Origin: an uncultured Paracoccaceae bacterium
Lineage (GTDB): Bacteria > Pseudomonadota > Alphaproteobacteria > Rhodobacterales > Rhodobacteraceae
Direction of reading: 5' to 3'
DNA: 64,000 bases
Assembly (NCBI GenBank): GCA_943787785.1
Contig: CALSNT010000001.1
Span: forward strand, 315,423-379,422
This document shows, piece by piece, positions 28,380 to 36,783 of this stretch. How positions within the stretch are numbered: the stretch's first letter is position 1; each line of letters begins with the position of its first letter. The notes under the pieces were generated by a model. It ran no database searches. It was not told the origin of the DNA and saw only the letters and a program-made list of their open reading frames with translations. A program made the translations under genes and the position numbers.

Positions 28380-29483
28380 ATGGGCATCCTAGACTTCCTT
28401 CTCGGTGAATTTATCGACGTCATCCATTGGACTGACGATACCCGCGACACGATGGTCTGGCGGTTCGAGCGTGAGGACCATGAAATCAAATATGGTGCCA
28501 AGCTGACGGTGCGCGAAGGTCAGGCGGCTGTATTTGTGCACGAGGGGCAGTTGGCGGACGTGTTTACGCCAGGTCTTTATATGCTCGAGACCAACAACAT
28601 GCCGATCCTGACGACGTTGAATCACTGGGATCACGGCTTCCAGTCGCCGTTCAAATCCGAGATCTATTTCGTTAACACGACGCGGTTCACCGACCTCAAA
28701 TGGGGCACCAAAAACCCGGTCATCACCCGCGATCCCGAATTCGGACCAGTGCGTATTCGTGCCTTCGGCACCTATTCGATCCGGGTTACGGACGCGGCGA
28801 AGTTTCTGAGTGAAATCGTCGGCACTGACGGTGAATTCACCATGGACGAGATCAGCTTCCAGATTCGCAACATTATTGTGCAGGAATTCAGCCGCGTGAT
28901 CGCAAAATCCGGTATCCCGGTGTTGGATATGGCCGCGAACACCGCTGATCTGGGCAAGCTGGTGGCTGCCGAAATCTCGACGACGCTAGAAAGCTACGGC
29001 GTAACGATGCCTGAACTATACATCGAAAACATCAGCCTGCCCCCGGCGGTTGAGGAAGCGCTGGACAAGCGTACCTCGATGGGGGTCGTGGGCGATCTGG
29101 GCAAATACACTCAGTTTCAGGCGGCGGAAGCGCTGGCGCGCGCCGACAGTGGCGCAGGCAACGCGATGGCAACCGGCATGGGTGCCGGTCTTGGAATGCA
29201 GATGGCCGGGCAGATGGCAACTCAACGTGGACCCTGGGGTGCGGCGCCAGCGACGGTCGCGCCGCCACCCCCGCCAGTCGAGAAGGTCTGGCACGTTGCC
29301 GTAGGCGGAAAAACCGAGGGGCCATTCTCGCGCGCGAGCATGGGACGCAAAGCTGTCGATGGCAGCCTAACCCGCGAAACGCTGGTCTGGGCCGCCGGGC
29401 AGGACGGCTGGAAAACCGCCGATGAGGTGGTCGAGCTGGCGCAACTGTTCACCGTTATGCCGCCGCCGCCGCCGGGCGCGTAA
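28380..29483 (+). CDS. SPFH domain protein with C-terminal GYF-like domain (YdjI-like)
   Basis: A 367-residue protein. Residues ~20-250 form an SPFH/virion-core-like domain (KLTVREGQAAVFVHEGQLADVFTPG in two pieces, then RFTDLKWGTKNPV and a helix EALDKRTSMGVVGDLGKYTQ). A Gly/Met-rich linker and a poly-Pro stretch lead to a GYF_2-like domain at ~295-350 (KVWHVAVGGKTEGPFSRASM). B. subtilis YdjI, a partner of PspA in membrane-stress defence, has the same SPFH core. Here the GYF domain may bind proline-rich partners. It starts 14 bp after the DUF2927 gene. Confidence 0.87.
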   Translation: MGILDFLLGEFIDVIHWTDDTRDTMVWRFEREDHEIKYGAKLTVREGQAAVFVHEGQLADVFTPGLYMLETNNMPILTTLNHWDHGFQSPFKSEIYFVNTTRFTDLKWGTKNPVITRDPEFGPVRIRAFGTYSIRVTDAAKFLSEIVGTDGEFTMDEISFQIRNIIVQEFSRVIAKSGIPVLDMAANTADLGKLVAAEISTTLESYGVTMPELYIENISLPPAVEEALDKRTSMGVVGDLGKYTQFQAAEALARADSGAGNAMATGMGAGLGMQMAGQMATQRGPWGAAPATVAPPPPPVEKVWHVAVGGKTEGPFSRASMGRKAVDGSLTRETLVWAAGQDGWKTADEVVELAQLFTVMPPPPPGA

Positions 29484-29487
29484 GAGT

Positions 29488-29976
29488 ATGGCTGCGCCGA
29501 ATGGGTTCTCGCGCCTGCAGATTGCTCTGCACTGGTTGATTGCGGTGCTGATTGTTGCGGCATGGTTCACCCATGAGGGCATGGGCCGGGCGTTGCGGAC
29601 CCGGATCGAAACCGGCGCGTCAGGTATCGAGGGCAACACCCTGCATGTCTGGTTCGGCGGCGCCGCTTTCGCGCTGATCCTGATTCGGATCGTGGTGCGT
29701 ATGAAACGTGGCGCGCCGGAACATGTGCCGGGCACGTCGCCGAGAATGGCGCTAGCCGCGACCTGGGGCCATCGGATGCTCTATGTGCTGATGATCGCCG
29801 CACCAGCGCTGGGCGCGTTGGCATGGTACGGAGGCGTCCGGGACGCTGGCGAGGTCCACGAGACGGTCGCGCAGGTGCTGATGATCGTGGCGTTGGGCCA
29901 CACAGCCGTCGCTCTGGTGCATCATTTCATCATGAAGGACGGGACGTTGGGCCGGATGATGCGGGCTGGCAATTGA
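29488..29976 (+). CDS. Cytochrome b561 family protein 1
   Basis: A 162-residue membrane protein with four helices and conserved His suited to two haem b: LQIALHWLIAVLIVAAWF (helix 1), LHVWFGGAAFALILIRIVVR (helix 2), WGHRMLYVLMIAAPALG (helix 3) and VALGHTAVALVHHFIMKDG (helix 4). The family shuttles electrons across the inner membrane. It starts 4 bp after the SPFH stop, inside the putative stress cluster. The electron donor and acceptor are unknown. The ATG at 29488 is chosen over an upstream in-frame extension because helix 1 follows at the usual distance. Confidence 0.85.
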   Translation: MAAPNGFSRLQIALHWLIAVLIVAAWFTHEGMGRALRTRIETGASGIEGNTLHVWFGGAAFALILIRIVVRMKRGAPEHVPGTSPRMALAATWGHRMLYVLMIAAPALGALAWYGGVRDAGEVHETVAQVLMIVALGHTAVALVHHFIMKDGTLGRMMRAGN

Positions 29977-30157
29977 AGGAGCGGCGCGAAGGTTGTTAGG
30001 GACCGGATCGGACGTTCGCAAATCAGGATATTCAGCCGGGAACCAAACCTGCAAGGCGCCGGGCGAGCGTCCGCTTGAGACCAATCTGGATCACGTCCTG
30101 AATTCGTGGTTGCCTCGCAAGATGAAACTTTTGACCCACCCAGTACGTGGCTTTGCC

Positions 30158-30739
30158 ATGACCTCGGATATCCGCACAGCAATCAAAGATGTATGCAAAA
30201 CCCTCCACGCCTGCCTGCCACACCGACGGACCTGGCTGAAGGCGTTGCACGGGGCGATGATTCCGCTACTGATCTGGTTCATCATCATGACGCCTAAGGA
30301 CGTTGTGCCGATGGGCATTTTCCAGCTCCATTCGGTTCTGGCGCTGATCTTCGTGACGATCTCACTGATCTGGATGGCCGACTACATGCGGCGTGGTCTT
30401 GCCGGGCGCCCCGGGCCAAAGCTGGGACCACGGGCGCGGCGGGTTCACTGGTGGATTCACCGCGCCATCATGTACGGGCTTTTCGGCGTGGCGATCACCG
30501 GGTTCCTTCTGGGCCTGACCGCGCCAAGGTTGCTCAAGGCCGGGGGGTTCCTGCCCTTCGCACCACCGCTGGACATGAAGCGCGCAAATGACCTGATTGG
30601 AACCTTCCACATCTATGAGTTCTACCTGTTGGGCGTGCTGGTTACCTTCCACGCCGGATTTCACATCTGGCGGCACTTGCGTGTTCGCGACAATGCCCTC
30701 AGGATCATGGCTCCGAAGGTATTGCATAGGTTTCTCTGA
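30158..30739 (+). CDS. Cytochrome b561 family protein 2
   Basis: A 193-residue membrane protein with four helices and paired His: WLKALHGAMIPLLIWFII, MGIFQLHSVLALIFVTISL, RVHWWIHRAIMYGLFGVAI and LGVLVTFHAGFHIWRHLRV. It is a second b561-type haem protein but not a close copy of the first. The start is uncertain: the ATG at 30158 gives a short polar leader, and an ATG at 30122 is also open. There is a gap of about 180 bp after the first b561 gene. Its TGA is followed directly by the ATG of the zinc-ribbon gene, so those two are coupled. Confidence 0.75.
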   Translation: MTSDIRTAIKDVCKTLHACLPHRRTWLKALHGAMIPLLIWFIIMTPKDVVPMGIFQLHSVLALIFVTISLIWMADYMRRGLAGRPGPKLGPRARRVHWWIHRAIMYGLFGVAITGFLLGLTAPRLLKAGGFLPFAPPLDMKRANDLIGTFHIYEFYLLGVLVTFHAGFHIWRHLRVRDNALRIMAPKVLHRFL

Positions 30740-31828
30740 ATGGCTGAAGTGATGGCCGAACACCGGTTTCCCTGCGATACCTGCGGGACGGACATGCGGT
30801 TTGATCCCGGCGCTGATCAGCTGATTTGTGACTACTGCGGCAATACAGAGGTGATTGGCGGTGGCAGCGCACATCCGATCCGCGAACAGGATTTCCGTGC
30901 CGCGATCCGGGCCGAGCTGCCAAAGGCCGATCTTGAGGAAACCCGCACAGTCGGCTGCGAAAACTGTGGCGCGACAGTCGAATATGACCCGACGATCCAC
31001 GCCGCCGATTGTCCATTCTGTGGCACGCCGTTCGTGGCAGATACAGGCGTGTCGCGGCACATCAAGCCGCGCGGAGTTCTGCCGTTTGCCCTTACCGAGA
31101 AACAGGCACGTGACGCGCTGAAGGGCTGGTTGGGACGGCTGTGGTTTGCCCCCAGCGGCGTGCAGGAGTATGCGCGCAAGGGGCAAAGGTTGGACGGCAT
31201 TTATGTGCCCTACTGGACGTTCGACGCGGATACGAAGTCGTCCTACGCCGGGCAACGCGGCACGGTGTACTACGAAACAAAGTCCGTGGTCCGTGACGGC
31301 AAGCGCCAGAACGTCCGGGTCGCCAAGGTGCGCTGGCAATCGGTTTCCGGCCGGGTGGCGCGGTTTTTCGACGATGTACTGGTTTTGGCCTCGCGCGCAT
31401 TGCCCAAGCGTTACACAGATGGGTTGGCCCCTTGGGATCTCAGCCCGTTGGAGCCCTACCGGGTTGAATATCTCGCCGGGTTCCGAGCTGAAGCCTACAG
31501 CATCGAGTTGGAGGACGCCTTTGGTGAGGCGCGCGGCCATATGGACCGGATGATCGAACGCGACGTGCGGTTCGATATTGGCGGAGATCGCCAGCGCGTC
31601 GGGCAGGTCGATACGGATATTCGCGATCTGACGTTCAAGCATATTCTGCTGCCGGTCTGGCTGGCAGCCTACAAATATCGCGGCAAAAGTTTCAGGTTTG
31701 TGGTCAACGGGCGTACAGGCAAAGTGCAGGGGGAACGCCCCTATTCGCCGATCAAGATTGCGATTGCGGTGGTGGTCGGATTGGTGATTGCCGTAATCGT
31801 CGGGTTTGTCGCTGCGCAACAAGGCTGA
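30740..31828 (+). CDS. Zinc-ribbon membrane protein (TFIIB-type, YdjG-like)
   Basis: A 362-residue protein with two zinc ribbons at the N-terminus: CDTCG with CDYCG (residues ~13-36) and CENCG with CPFCG (residues ~73-97). A long soluble domain with GIYVPYWTFDADTKSSYAG and LPVWLAAYKYRGKSFRFVVNG follows, ending in a single membrane helix (about 335-358). This layout fits zinc-ribbon proteins that occur next to YdjI-type SPFH proteins in membrane-stress operons; in B. subtilis they anchor YdjI. The role is inferred by analogy. It is the last gene of the cluster. Confidence 0.83.
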   Translation: MAEVMAEHRFPCDTCGTDMRFDPGADQLICDYCGNTEVIGGGSAHPIREQDFRAAIRAELPKADLEETRTVGCENCGATVEYDPTIHAADCPFCGTPFVADTGVSRHIKPRGVLPFALTEKQARDALKGWLGRLWFAPSGVQEYARKGQRLDGIYVPYWTFDADTKSSYAGQRGTVYYETKSVVRDGKRQNVRVAKVRWQSVSGRVARFFDDVLVLASRALPKRYTDGLAPWDLSPLEPYRVEYLAGFRAEAYSIELEDAFGEARGHMDRMIERDVRFDIGGDRQRVGQVDTDIRDLTFKHILLPVWLAAYKYRGKSFRFVVNGRTGKVQGERPYSPIKIAIAVVVGLVIAVIVGFVAAQQG

Positions 31829-31914
31829 TCGAAGGTTAATTGTCTTCGATTAATCGTTTGTGCGTCGGGCGCTGGGCACGCTAAGGCGACGGCCAAAGAT
31901 AATGGGAGTTTCGG

Positions 31915-32838
31915 ATGATCCTCAGTTGCGGTGAATCACTGATCGACATGCTGCCGCGTGAAACTGCGGCGGGCGAGATGGCATTTGCGCCCTATCCCGG
32001 GGGTGCAGTTTTCAATACAGCGGTTGCTTTGGGAAGATTGCGCGCGCCGTCCGGGTTCCTCTCAGGTATTTCCAATGATCTGTTTGGAGCGAAGCTGACG
32101 GCGTCGCTGGCAGAAAGTAAGGTGGATACATCGCTCGCCGCGCGCTCGGATCGCCCCACGACGCTTGCCTTCGTCACTCTGACAGACGGGCAGGCATCCT
32201 ATGCGTTTTACGATGAGAACACAGCCGGGCGGATGCTGGCGGTGGCAGATTTGCCTGACGTTCCTGATTCCGTCGAGGCAATGTTTTTTGGCGGTATCTC
32301 GCTGGTGGTCGAGCCGTGCGGTGCGACTTATGAGGCCTTGATGCTGCGCGAGGCGGGACACCGTGTCACCATGATCGATCCCAATATTCGCCCCGGCTTC
32401 ATTCGCGACGAGGCCACTTATCGCGCCCGTATCGACCGGATGATTGCCGTGGCAGATGTCGTGAAGATCTCGGACGAGGATCTGAGCTGGATACTGGGGC
32501 CGGGTGACCCCGGTGACCAGGCACGGGCGTTGCTAGAGCGCGGCCCGTCACTGATCTGTGTGACGGAAGGCGCGAAAGGTGCGCGTGGGGTCAGTCGGGA
32601 GCATGACGTCTGGGTCGATGCCACAAAGGTCGACGTCGTGGATACTGTTGGCGCAGGGGACACGTTCAATGCTGGGGTCTTGGCGTCGCTACACACCGGG
32701 GATGCACTTTCCAAACCGGCAATTGCGGCGCTGAATGCAGATGCAATCCGGGCAGCTCTTGCATTGGGTGCGCAGGCAGCGGCGGTGACGGTCAGTCGTG
32801 CAGGGGCAAACCCGCCTTGGGCGCGTGAATTGGCATGA
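31915..32838 (+). CDS. PfkB family carbohydrate kinase (fructokinase-like)
   Basis: A 307-residue ribokinase/PfkB-family sugar kinase. The start is [16 protein letters not shown], the family signature near the end is [17 protein letters not shown] with the catalytic Asp in GAGD, and the substrate region has [17 protein letters not shown]. The substrate is probably fructose or a related ketose but cannot be fixed by eye. GGGAG precedes the ATG. The gene overlaps dtd by 4 bp (ATGA). The 86-bp upstream region is AT-rich and may hold a promoter. Confidence 0.88.
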   Translation: MILSCGESLIDMLPRETAAGEMAFAPYPGGAVFNTAVALGRLRAPSGFLSGISNDLFGAKLTASLAESKVDTSLAARSDRPTTLAFVTLTDGQASYAFYDENTAGRMLAVADLPDVPDSVEAMFFGGISLVVEPCGATYEALMLREAGHRVTMIDPNIRPGFIRDEATYRARIDRMIAVADVVKISDEDLSWILGPGDPGDQARALLERGPSLICVTEGAKGARGVSREHDVWVDATKVDVVDTVGAGDTFNAGVLASLHTGDALSKPAIAALNADAIRAALALGAQAAAVTVSRAGANPPWARELA

Positions 32839-33278
32839 GGGCGCTGGTTCAACGGGTCAGCAAAGCGCGGGTTGAGGTTGGCGGGGCGACGATCGGGGCA
32901 ATTGGTCCGGGGCTTATGATACTGGTTTGCGCCATGGACGGCGACGCAGAAGACGCGGCCGACAAACTGGCCGCGAAAATTGCCAAGCTGCGGATATTCA
33001 GGGACGACGACGGGCGGATGAACCGCTCAGTGCTGGATACCATGGGTTCCGCTTTGGTGGTTAGCCAGTTCACACTGGCCGCCGATACATCACGCGGGAA
33101 CCGGCCCGGTTTTTCCGCTGCCGCCGCACCGGATGTGGGCGAACCGGCCTATGAACGCTTTGCTGCGGCATTGGCCGCACAGGGCATATCCGTGGCCACC
33201 GGACGGTTCGGCGCGGATATGGAGGTGCATCTGGTCAATGACGGACCAGTCACCATCTGGTTGGATAGCGCGGCCTAG
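32835..33278 (+). CDS. dtd: D-aminoacyl-tRNA deacylase
   Basis: A 147-residue DTD that removes D-amino acids from tRNA. It has [17 protein letters not shown] at the start, the active-site motif SQFTLAAD and the NDGPVT cross-subunit motif near the end, all diagnostic. It overlaps the kinase gene by 4 bp and ends inside a terminator hairpin. Confidence 0.95.
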   Translation: MRALVQRVSKARVEVGGATIGAIGPGLMILVCAMDGDAEDAADKLAAKIAKLRIFRDDDGRMNRSVLDTMGSALVVSQFTLAADTSRGNRPGFSAAAAPDVGEPAYERFAAALAAQGISVATGRFGADMEVHLVNDGPVTIWLDSAA

Positions 33279-33294
33279 GGTCCTGACCCTAGGC
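33273..33294 (+). terminator. Terminator behind dtd
   Basis: A perfect 9-bp inverted repeat, GCCTAGGGT/ACCCTAGGC, with a 4-nt loop, overlapping the dtd stop codon and followed on the plus strand by TTAATTGTT. The convergent CAP gene stops directly at its far edge (33295), so one hairpin may serve both genes. Confidence 0.7.
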
Positions 33295-33831
33295 TTAATT
33301 GTTCTGATACTGGTTGTTGTTCGGAGTCTGCTCATTGGGCGCAGGCTGGCGCGGGATCCGCGCATCACAGGGGCGCGCACCGACCATCACCCATTTTCGC
33401 GCCCCGCCGCTTCCAGAATAGCCAAAGCCGACTTCGGTAATTCGCTTGTCGAGGATATTGCGGCGGTGCCCGGATGAGCGCATCCACGCCACGATCACTC
33501 TGTCACGGGTGGGTTGGCCGAATGCGATGTTTTCATTGGCGTAGCAGGCCGTATAGCCAGCGGCCTTGATGCGGGTCGTCAGGGTTCCGTTGTTGGGCGA
33601 GCGATGAGAAAAATAATCCCGGCGAACCATGTCGCAGGCATGGCCTTGAGCGGCTCGGTTCAGCTGGCTCGACAAGACCAGCGCGTGGCGCCCCGCTGCC
33701 GCACGTTCAGCATTGACGCTGGACAGCAAATCCCTCAGCGCCGATGCGGGCTGAATGCGGCAGTCCGATTGGGCGGCAGCCGAGGTTGCTACAACGGCCA
33801 TGACGGCAAGGAAAAGCAGGATACGGGGCAC
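33295..33831 (-). CDS. CAP-domain protein, secreted
   Basis: A protein of about 178 residues with a signal peptide (MPRILLFLAVMAVVATSAAAQ) and a CAP/SCP domain. The domain shows LLSSVNAERAAAGRHALVLS, then the helix HACDMVRRDYFSHRSPN, ACYANENIAFG, VAWMRSSGHRRNILD and a final strand GFGYSGSG. The His/Glu set typical of the CAP cavity is present. Bacterial CAP proteins are exported, with mostly unknown roles. A GTG 42 bp further upstream (33873) also opens the frame; I prefer the GTG at 33829-33831 because it starts a compact signal peptide. The tail is rich in Pro, Asn and Gln. Confidence 0.8.
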   Translation of the reverse strand: MPRILLFLAVMAVVATSAAAQSDCRIQPASALRDLLSSVNAERAAAGRHALVLSSQLNRAAQGHACDMVRRDYFSHRSPNNGTLTTRIKAAGYTACYANENIAFGQPTRDRVIVAWMRSSGHRRNILDKRITEVGFGYSGSGGARKWVMVGARPCDARIPRQPAPNEQTPNNNQYQNN

Positions 33832-33985
33832 AGAGAGAACTCGCGACAAGGGATACGTGGGGATGAGTACCACATTTCGCTGAAAAGGTTCATGAATTTT
33901 CTGCGGCGAATGCGGCTTGCGTTGAATATGCAGAGAGGTGAAAGTTCGTGAAGCCGCAGTCTTGTGATTTTTAAAGGAACTGACA

Positions 33986-35035
33986 ATGCCCTATGTGCCA
34001 GCTGAAAACCGATATGACACAATGGCTTACCGTCGATGCGGTAGCTCCGGACTCAAACTCCCGGCTGTATCTCTGGGTCTGTGGCACAATTTTGGGCACG
34101 ACACGCCGCATGCCACCAAGCGGGCGATCTGTCAGACAGCATTCGACGTCGGAATCACCCATTTCGATCTGGCCAACAACTACGGTCCACCTGCGGGCAG
34201 TGCCGAGGAGGCGTTTGGCGAGATTCTGGCAACGGATTTTGCTGGATACCGGGATGAGCTGATTATCAGTTCAAAGGCTGGCTACAACATGTGGGATGGT
34301 CCCTATGGCGAATGGGGCAGCCGGAAGTATCTGATCGCGTCCTGTGACGCCTCGCTAAAGCGGATGGGGCTGGAGTATGTCGACATCTTCTATTCGCACC
34401 GCTTCGACCCTGACACACCGCTGGAAGAAACAATGGGCGCACTGGATCAGATCGTGCGCTCCGGTAAGGCGCTGTATGCCGGAATCTCCAGCTACAATTC
34501 CGAACGCACGCGCGAAGCGGTGGCGATCCTGAAAGACCTCGGGACGCCCTGCCTGATCCACCAGCCGAGTTACAACATGCTGAACCGCTGGGTCGAAAAG
34601 GACGGATTGAAAGACACGCTTGCGGATTTGGGCGTTGGCTCAATTGCCTTCACGCCGCTGGCTCAGGGGATGCTGACAAAGAAATATCTTGGCGGCGTGC
34701 CTGAGGGCAGCCGCGCGACGCAGGGCAAATCACTGCGCCCCGAGATGCTGAGCGAAAAGGCGATCGAGAATATTCGTGGGTTGAACGATATTGCTGCGGC
34801 GCGTGGTCAGACGCTGGCACAGATGGCAATTGCCTGGGTTCTGCGTGACGGGGGGATCACCACGGCGCTGATCGGGGCATCCAAGCCCGAACAGGTGACA
34901 GATTGCGCCGGGGCGATTGGCAATCTGGAATTTACCGGTGACGAACTAGCGGCGATCGACAAGCTTGCCGACGAAGAGGCGATCAACCTTTGGGCGCAAT
35001 CATCGGAAACAAAAGAGGGCGCGGCAAACCGTTAG
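33986..35035 (+). CDS. mgrA: Aldo/keto reductase, YghZ type (L-glyceraldehyde 3-phosphate reductase)
   Basis: A 349-residue NADPH-dependent aldo/keto reductase. It begins MPYVPAENRYDTMAYRRCG and has LGLWHNFG, FDLANNYGPPAGSAEEAFG (Asp and Tyr of the catalytic set), Lys in LIISSKAGYNMWDGPYGEWG and His in YVDIFYSHRFDPDTPLEE. These details match the YghZ subgroup, which reduces L-glyceraldehyde 3-phosphate and methylglyoxal. AAAGGAACTGACA precedes the ATG. It is a monocistronic, probably detoxifying, enzyme. Confidence 0.9.
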   Translation: MPYVPAENRYDTMAYRRCGSSGLKLPAVSLGLWHNFGHDTPHATKRAICQTAFDVGITHFDLANNYGPPAGSAEEAFGEILATDFAGYRDELIISSKAGYNMWDGPYGEWGSRKYLIASCDASLKRMGLEYVDIFYSHRFDPDTPLEETMGALDQIVRSGKALYAGISSYNSERTREAVAILKDLGTPCLIHQPSYNMLNRWVEKDGLKDTLADLGVGSIAFTPLAQGMLTKKYLGGVPEGSRATQGKSLRPEMLSEKAIENIRGLNDIAAARGQTLAQMAIAWVLRDGGITTALIGASKPEQVTDCAGAIGNLEFTGDELAAIDKLADEEAINLWAQSSETKEGAANR

Positions 35036-35050
35036 GCTTGCGGCGCCCTC
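35015..35050 (-). terminator. Terminator of the DUF1127 gene
   Basis: GAGGGCGC (35015-35022) pairs with GCGCCCTC (35043-35050), and the inner arms GCAAACC/GGCTTGC extend the stem with one mismatch. On the minus strand the stem runs into TTTTGTTT. It overlaps the end of the convergent aldo/keto reductase gene. Confidence 0.7.
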
Positions 35051-35070
35051 GAATTCCGTCTGACACGCAA

Positions 35071-35295
35071 TCAGATGTTGATCAGGTCGCGATAGACGTG
35101 GTGCACGATGCGGTCACGTTCGATCCCCATGCGGGCAAGCTCAGCGTCAGATCTTGCCTGCAACAGACGCACGATATGAGTGCGGTCGCGGCTGTTCATA
35201 GCGAAAACGAATGCGCGGCCCAGCGCGTTGGTTACTTTGCCGAAACCGGCAATGATCGAGCTGCCGAACGGGGCGGTGTGGGTTACATAGGCCAT
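35071..35295 (-). CDS. DUF1127 protein 1
   Basis: A 74-residue protein whose second half has the DUF1127 pattern (MNSRDRTHIVRLLQARSDAELARMG, then IERDRIVHHVYRDL). Such small basic proteins are frequent in Rhodobacteraceae and Rhizobiales; some bind RNA and affect phosphate and C1 metabolism, but the role of this one is unknown. The ATG at 35293-35295 follows a purine-rich AGAGAAAAGA stretch on the minus strand. A hairpin terminator lies 20 bp beyond its stop, so it is probably a single-gene unit. Confidence 0.85.
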   Translation of the reverse strand: MAYVTHTAPFGSSIIAGFGKVTNALGRAFVFAMNSRDRTHIVRLLQARSDAELARMGIERDRIVHHVYRDLINI

Positions 35296-35418
35296 TGGTC
35301 TTTTCTCTTTTCTCTGGTTTTCGGGAATTTCGCTCCCGTGTGACAGAGTTAGGACCAGTCATGACTGGCGAGTAGGTGGATAAGCTGCATGCCCGCGTTG
35401 CGTCTGGCGCAAGGCGCG

Positions 35419-36783
35419 TCAGGGGCGTTCCAGCATGTTGCGGAAGACGGATAGCTTTTCAGCGACCAGCCCAGCATCCCGACGCGCTTCGATATTCAGG
35501 CGCAGCAGGGGTTCGGTGTTGGATCGGCGCAGGTTGAAACGCCAGTCGGGGAATTCGGCGGACAGCCCGTCGAGGTGGTCGACGCTGACCGCGCCCTCCA
35601 GCATTGTGTTGGTGACCTCGGCGATGGCGGCATCGGCATCGTCGACGCGAAAGTTGATCTCGCCGGACGATGGGAAAGCGGCGCGCATATTGGCGATAAT
35701 GGCGGAGAGCGGCTGGCCAAGTGCAGACATACGCGCGGCGACCAACAGCCAGGGGATCATGCCACTGTCGCAAAACATGAAGGCGCGAAAATAATGGTGC
35801 GCCGACATCTCGCCGCCATAGACGGCATCGAACCGGCGCATGGTTTCTTTGATCAGAACGTGGCCAGTGCGCGACACCTGCGCGACGCCACCGGCGCGGA
35901 CGACCTCGGCCAGCGTGTTCCACTGGACGCGAGGGTCGTGAACGATGGTTCCTCCGGGCGCGCGGTCGAGCATCGCGGCGGCGAGAAGGCCAACGATGTA
36001 TTCGCCATCCACAAAGTCGCCATTCTCGTCGAAGAAGAAACAGCGGTCGAAGTCGCCGTCCCATGCGATGCCGAGGTCGGCTTGGTGGACACGTACGGCT
36101 TCAGCGGTGACAGGCCGGTTTTCAGGCAGCAGCGGGTTCGGGATGCCATTCGGGAACGTCGAATCAGGGTCATGGTGCAGGCGGATGAACTCCAGCGGTG
36201 CACCGGCAGCGCAAAGCACCTCAGTCAAGGCGTCGAAGGTTGGGCCGGCTGTGCCGTTGCCGGCGTTGACGAGAATACGCAATGAAGGCAGCTTTGCGGG
36301 ATTAATAAACGACAGCACACGCTGGCAGTAGGCCGCACGCGGGTCCTGGGTGGTGTATGCACCGTGTCGGCATTGGGTCGGCAATTCGTCGGACAGGACG
36401 CGGTCGTGTATCGCCTGCAATTGGCCTTGCGAGATCGGTGCCGCCCCGGCTCCGATCAATTTAATCCCATTGTCGCTGATCGGGTTATGCGAGGCGGTGA
36501 TCATCAGCCCGCCACCCGCTTCCAGATGATCGGTGGCAAAATAGACTTCCTCGGTGCCGCACTGGCCGATGTCGGAGACGTCCGCCCCGGCTAGTAGCGC
36601 GCCCTCGGTAATGGCGGCGGCAAGCGCCGGGCTGCTTGCGCGACAATCGTGACCGACGACAATGCTGGATGCGCCCGTGGCGGCGACGAAGGCCGCGCTG
36701 ATGCGGGTGGCAAGTTCTTCGGTCAGCTCATCACCGACCCGGCCCCGAATGTCGTAGGCTTTGAAGCACGCGAGGCGGGTCAT
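35419..36783 (-). CDS. manB: Phosphomannomutase/phosphoglucomutase
   Basis: A 454-residue alpha-D-phosphohexomutase interconverting sugar 6- and 1-phosphates for nucleotide-sugar synthesis. The phosphoserine loop is MITASHNPISDNGIK, the Mg loop is DGDFDRCFFFD, the sugar-binding loop is GGEMSAHHYFRAF and the phosphate-binding end is RRSNTEPLLRLN. It starts MTRLACFKAYDIRGRVGDEL, typical of bacterial ManB. Its ATG overlaps the GH43 stop by 4 bp, so mutase and glycosidase are co-translated. Confidence 0.93.
   Translation of the reverse strand: MTRLACFKAYDIRGRVGDELTEELATRISAAFVAATGASSIVVGHDCRASSPALAAAITEGALLAGADVSDIGQCGTEEVYFATDHLEAGGGLMITASHNPISDNGIKLIGAGAAPISQGQLQAIHDRVLSDELPTQCRHGAYTTQDPRAAYCQRVLSFINPAKLPSLRILVNAGNGTAGPTFDALTEVLCAAGAPLEFIRLHHDPDSTFPNGIPNPLLPENRPVTAEAVRVHQADLGIAWDGDFDRCFFFDENGDFVDGEYIVGLLAAAMLDRAPGGTIVHDPRVQWNTLAEVVRAGGVAQVSRTGHVLIKETMRRFDAVYGGEMSAHHYFRAFMFCDSGMIPWLLVAARMSALGQPLSAIIANMRAAFPSSGEINFRVDDADAAIAEVTNTMLEGAVSVDHLDGLSAEFPDWRFNLRRSNTEPLLRLNIEARRDAGLVAEKLSVFRNMLERP

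Noticed and set aside
30362-31822. 486-residue open frame on the minus strand
   Set aside because: It lies opposite the zinc-ribbon gene, whose cysteine motifs and coupled start are real. The antisense frame lacks any recognisable motif, as expected in GC-rich DNA.
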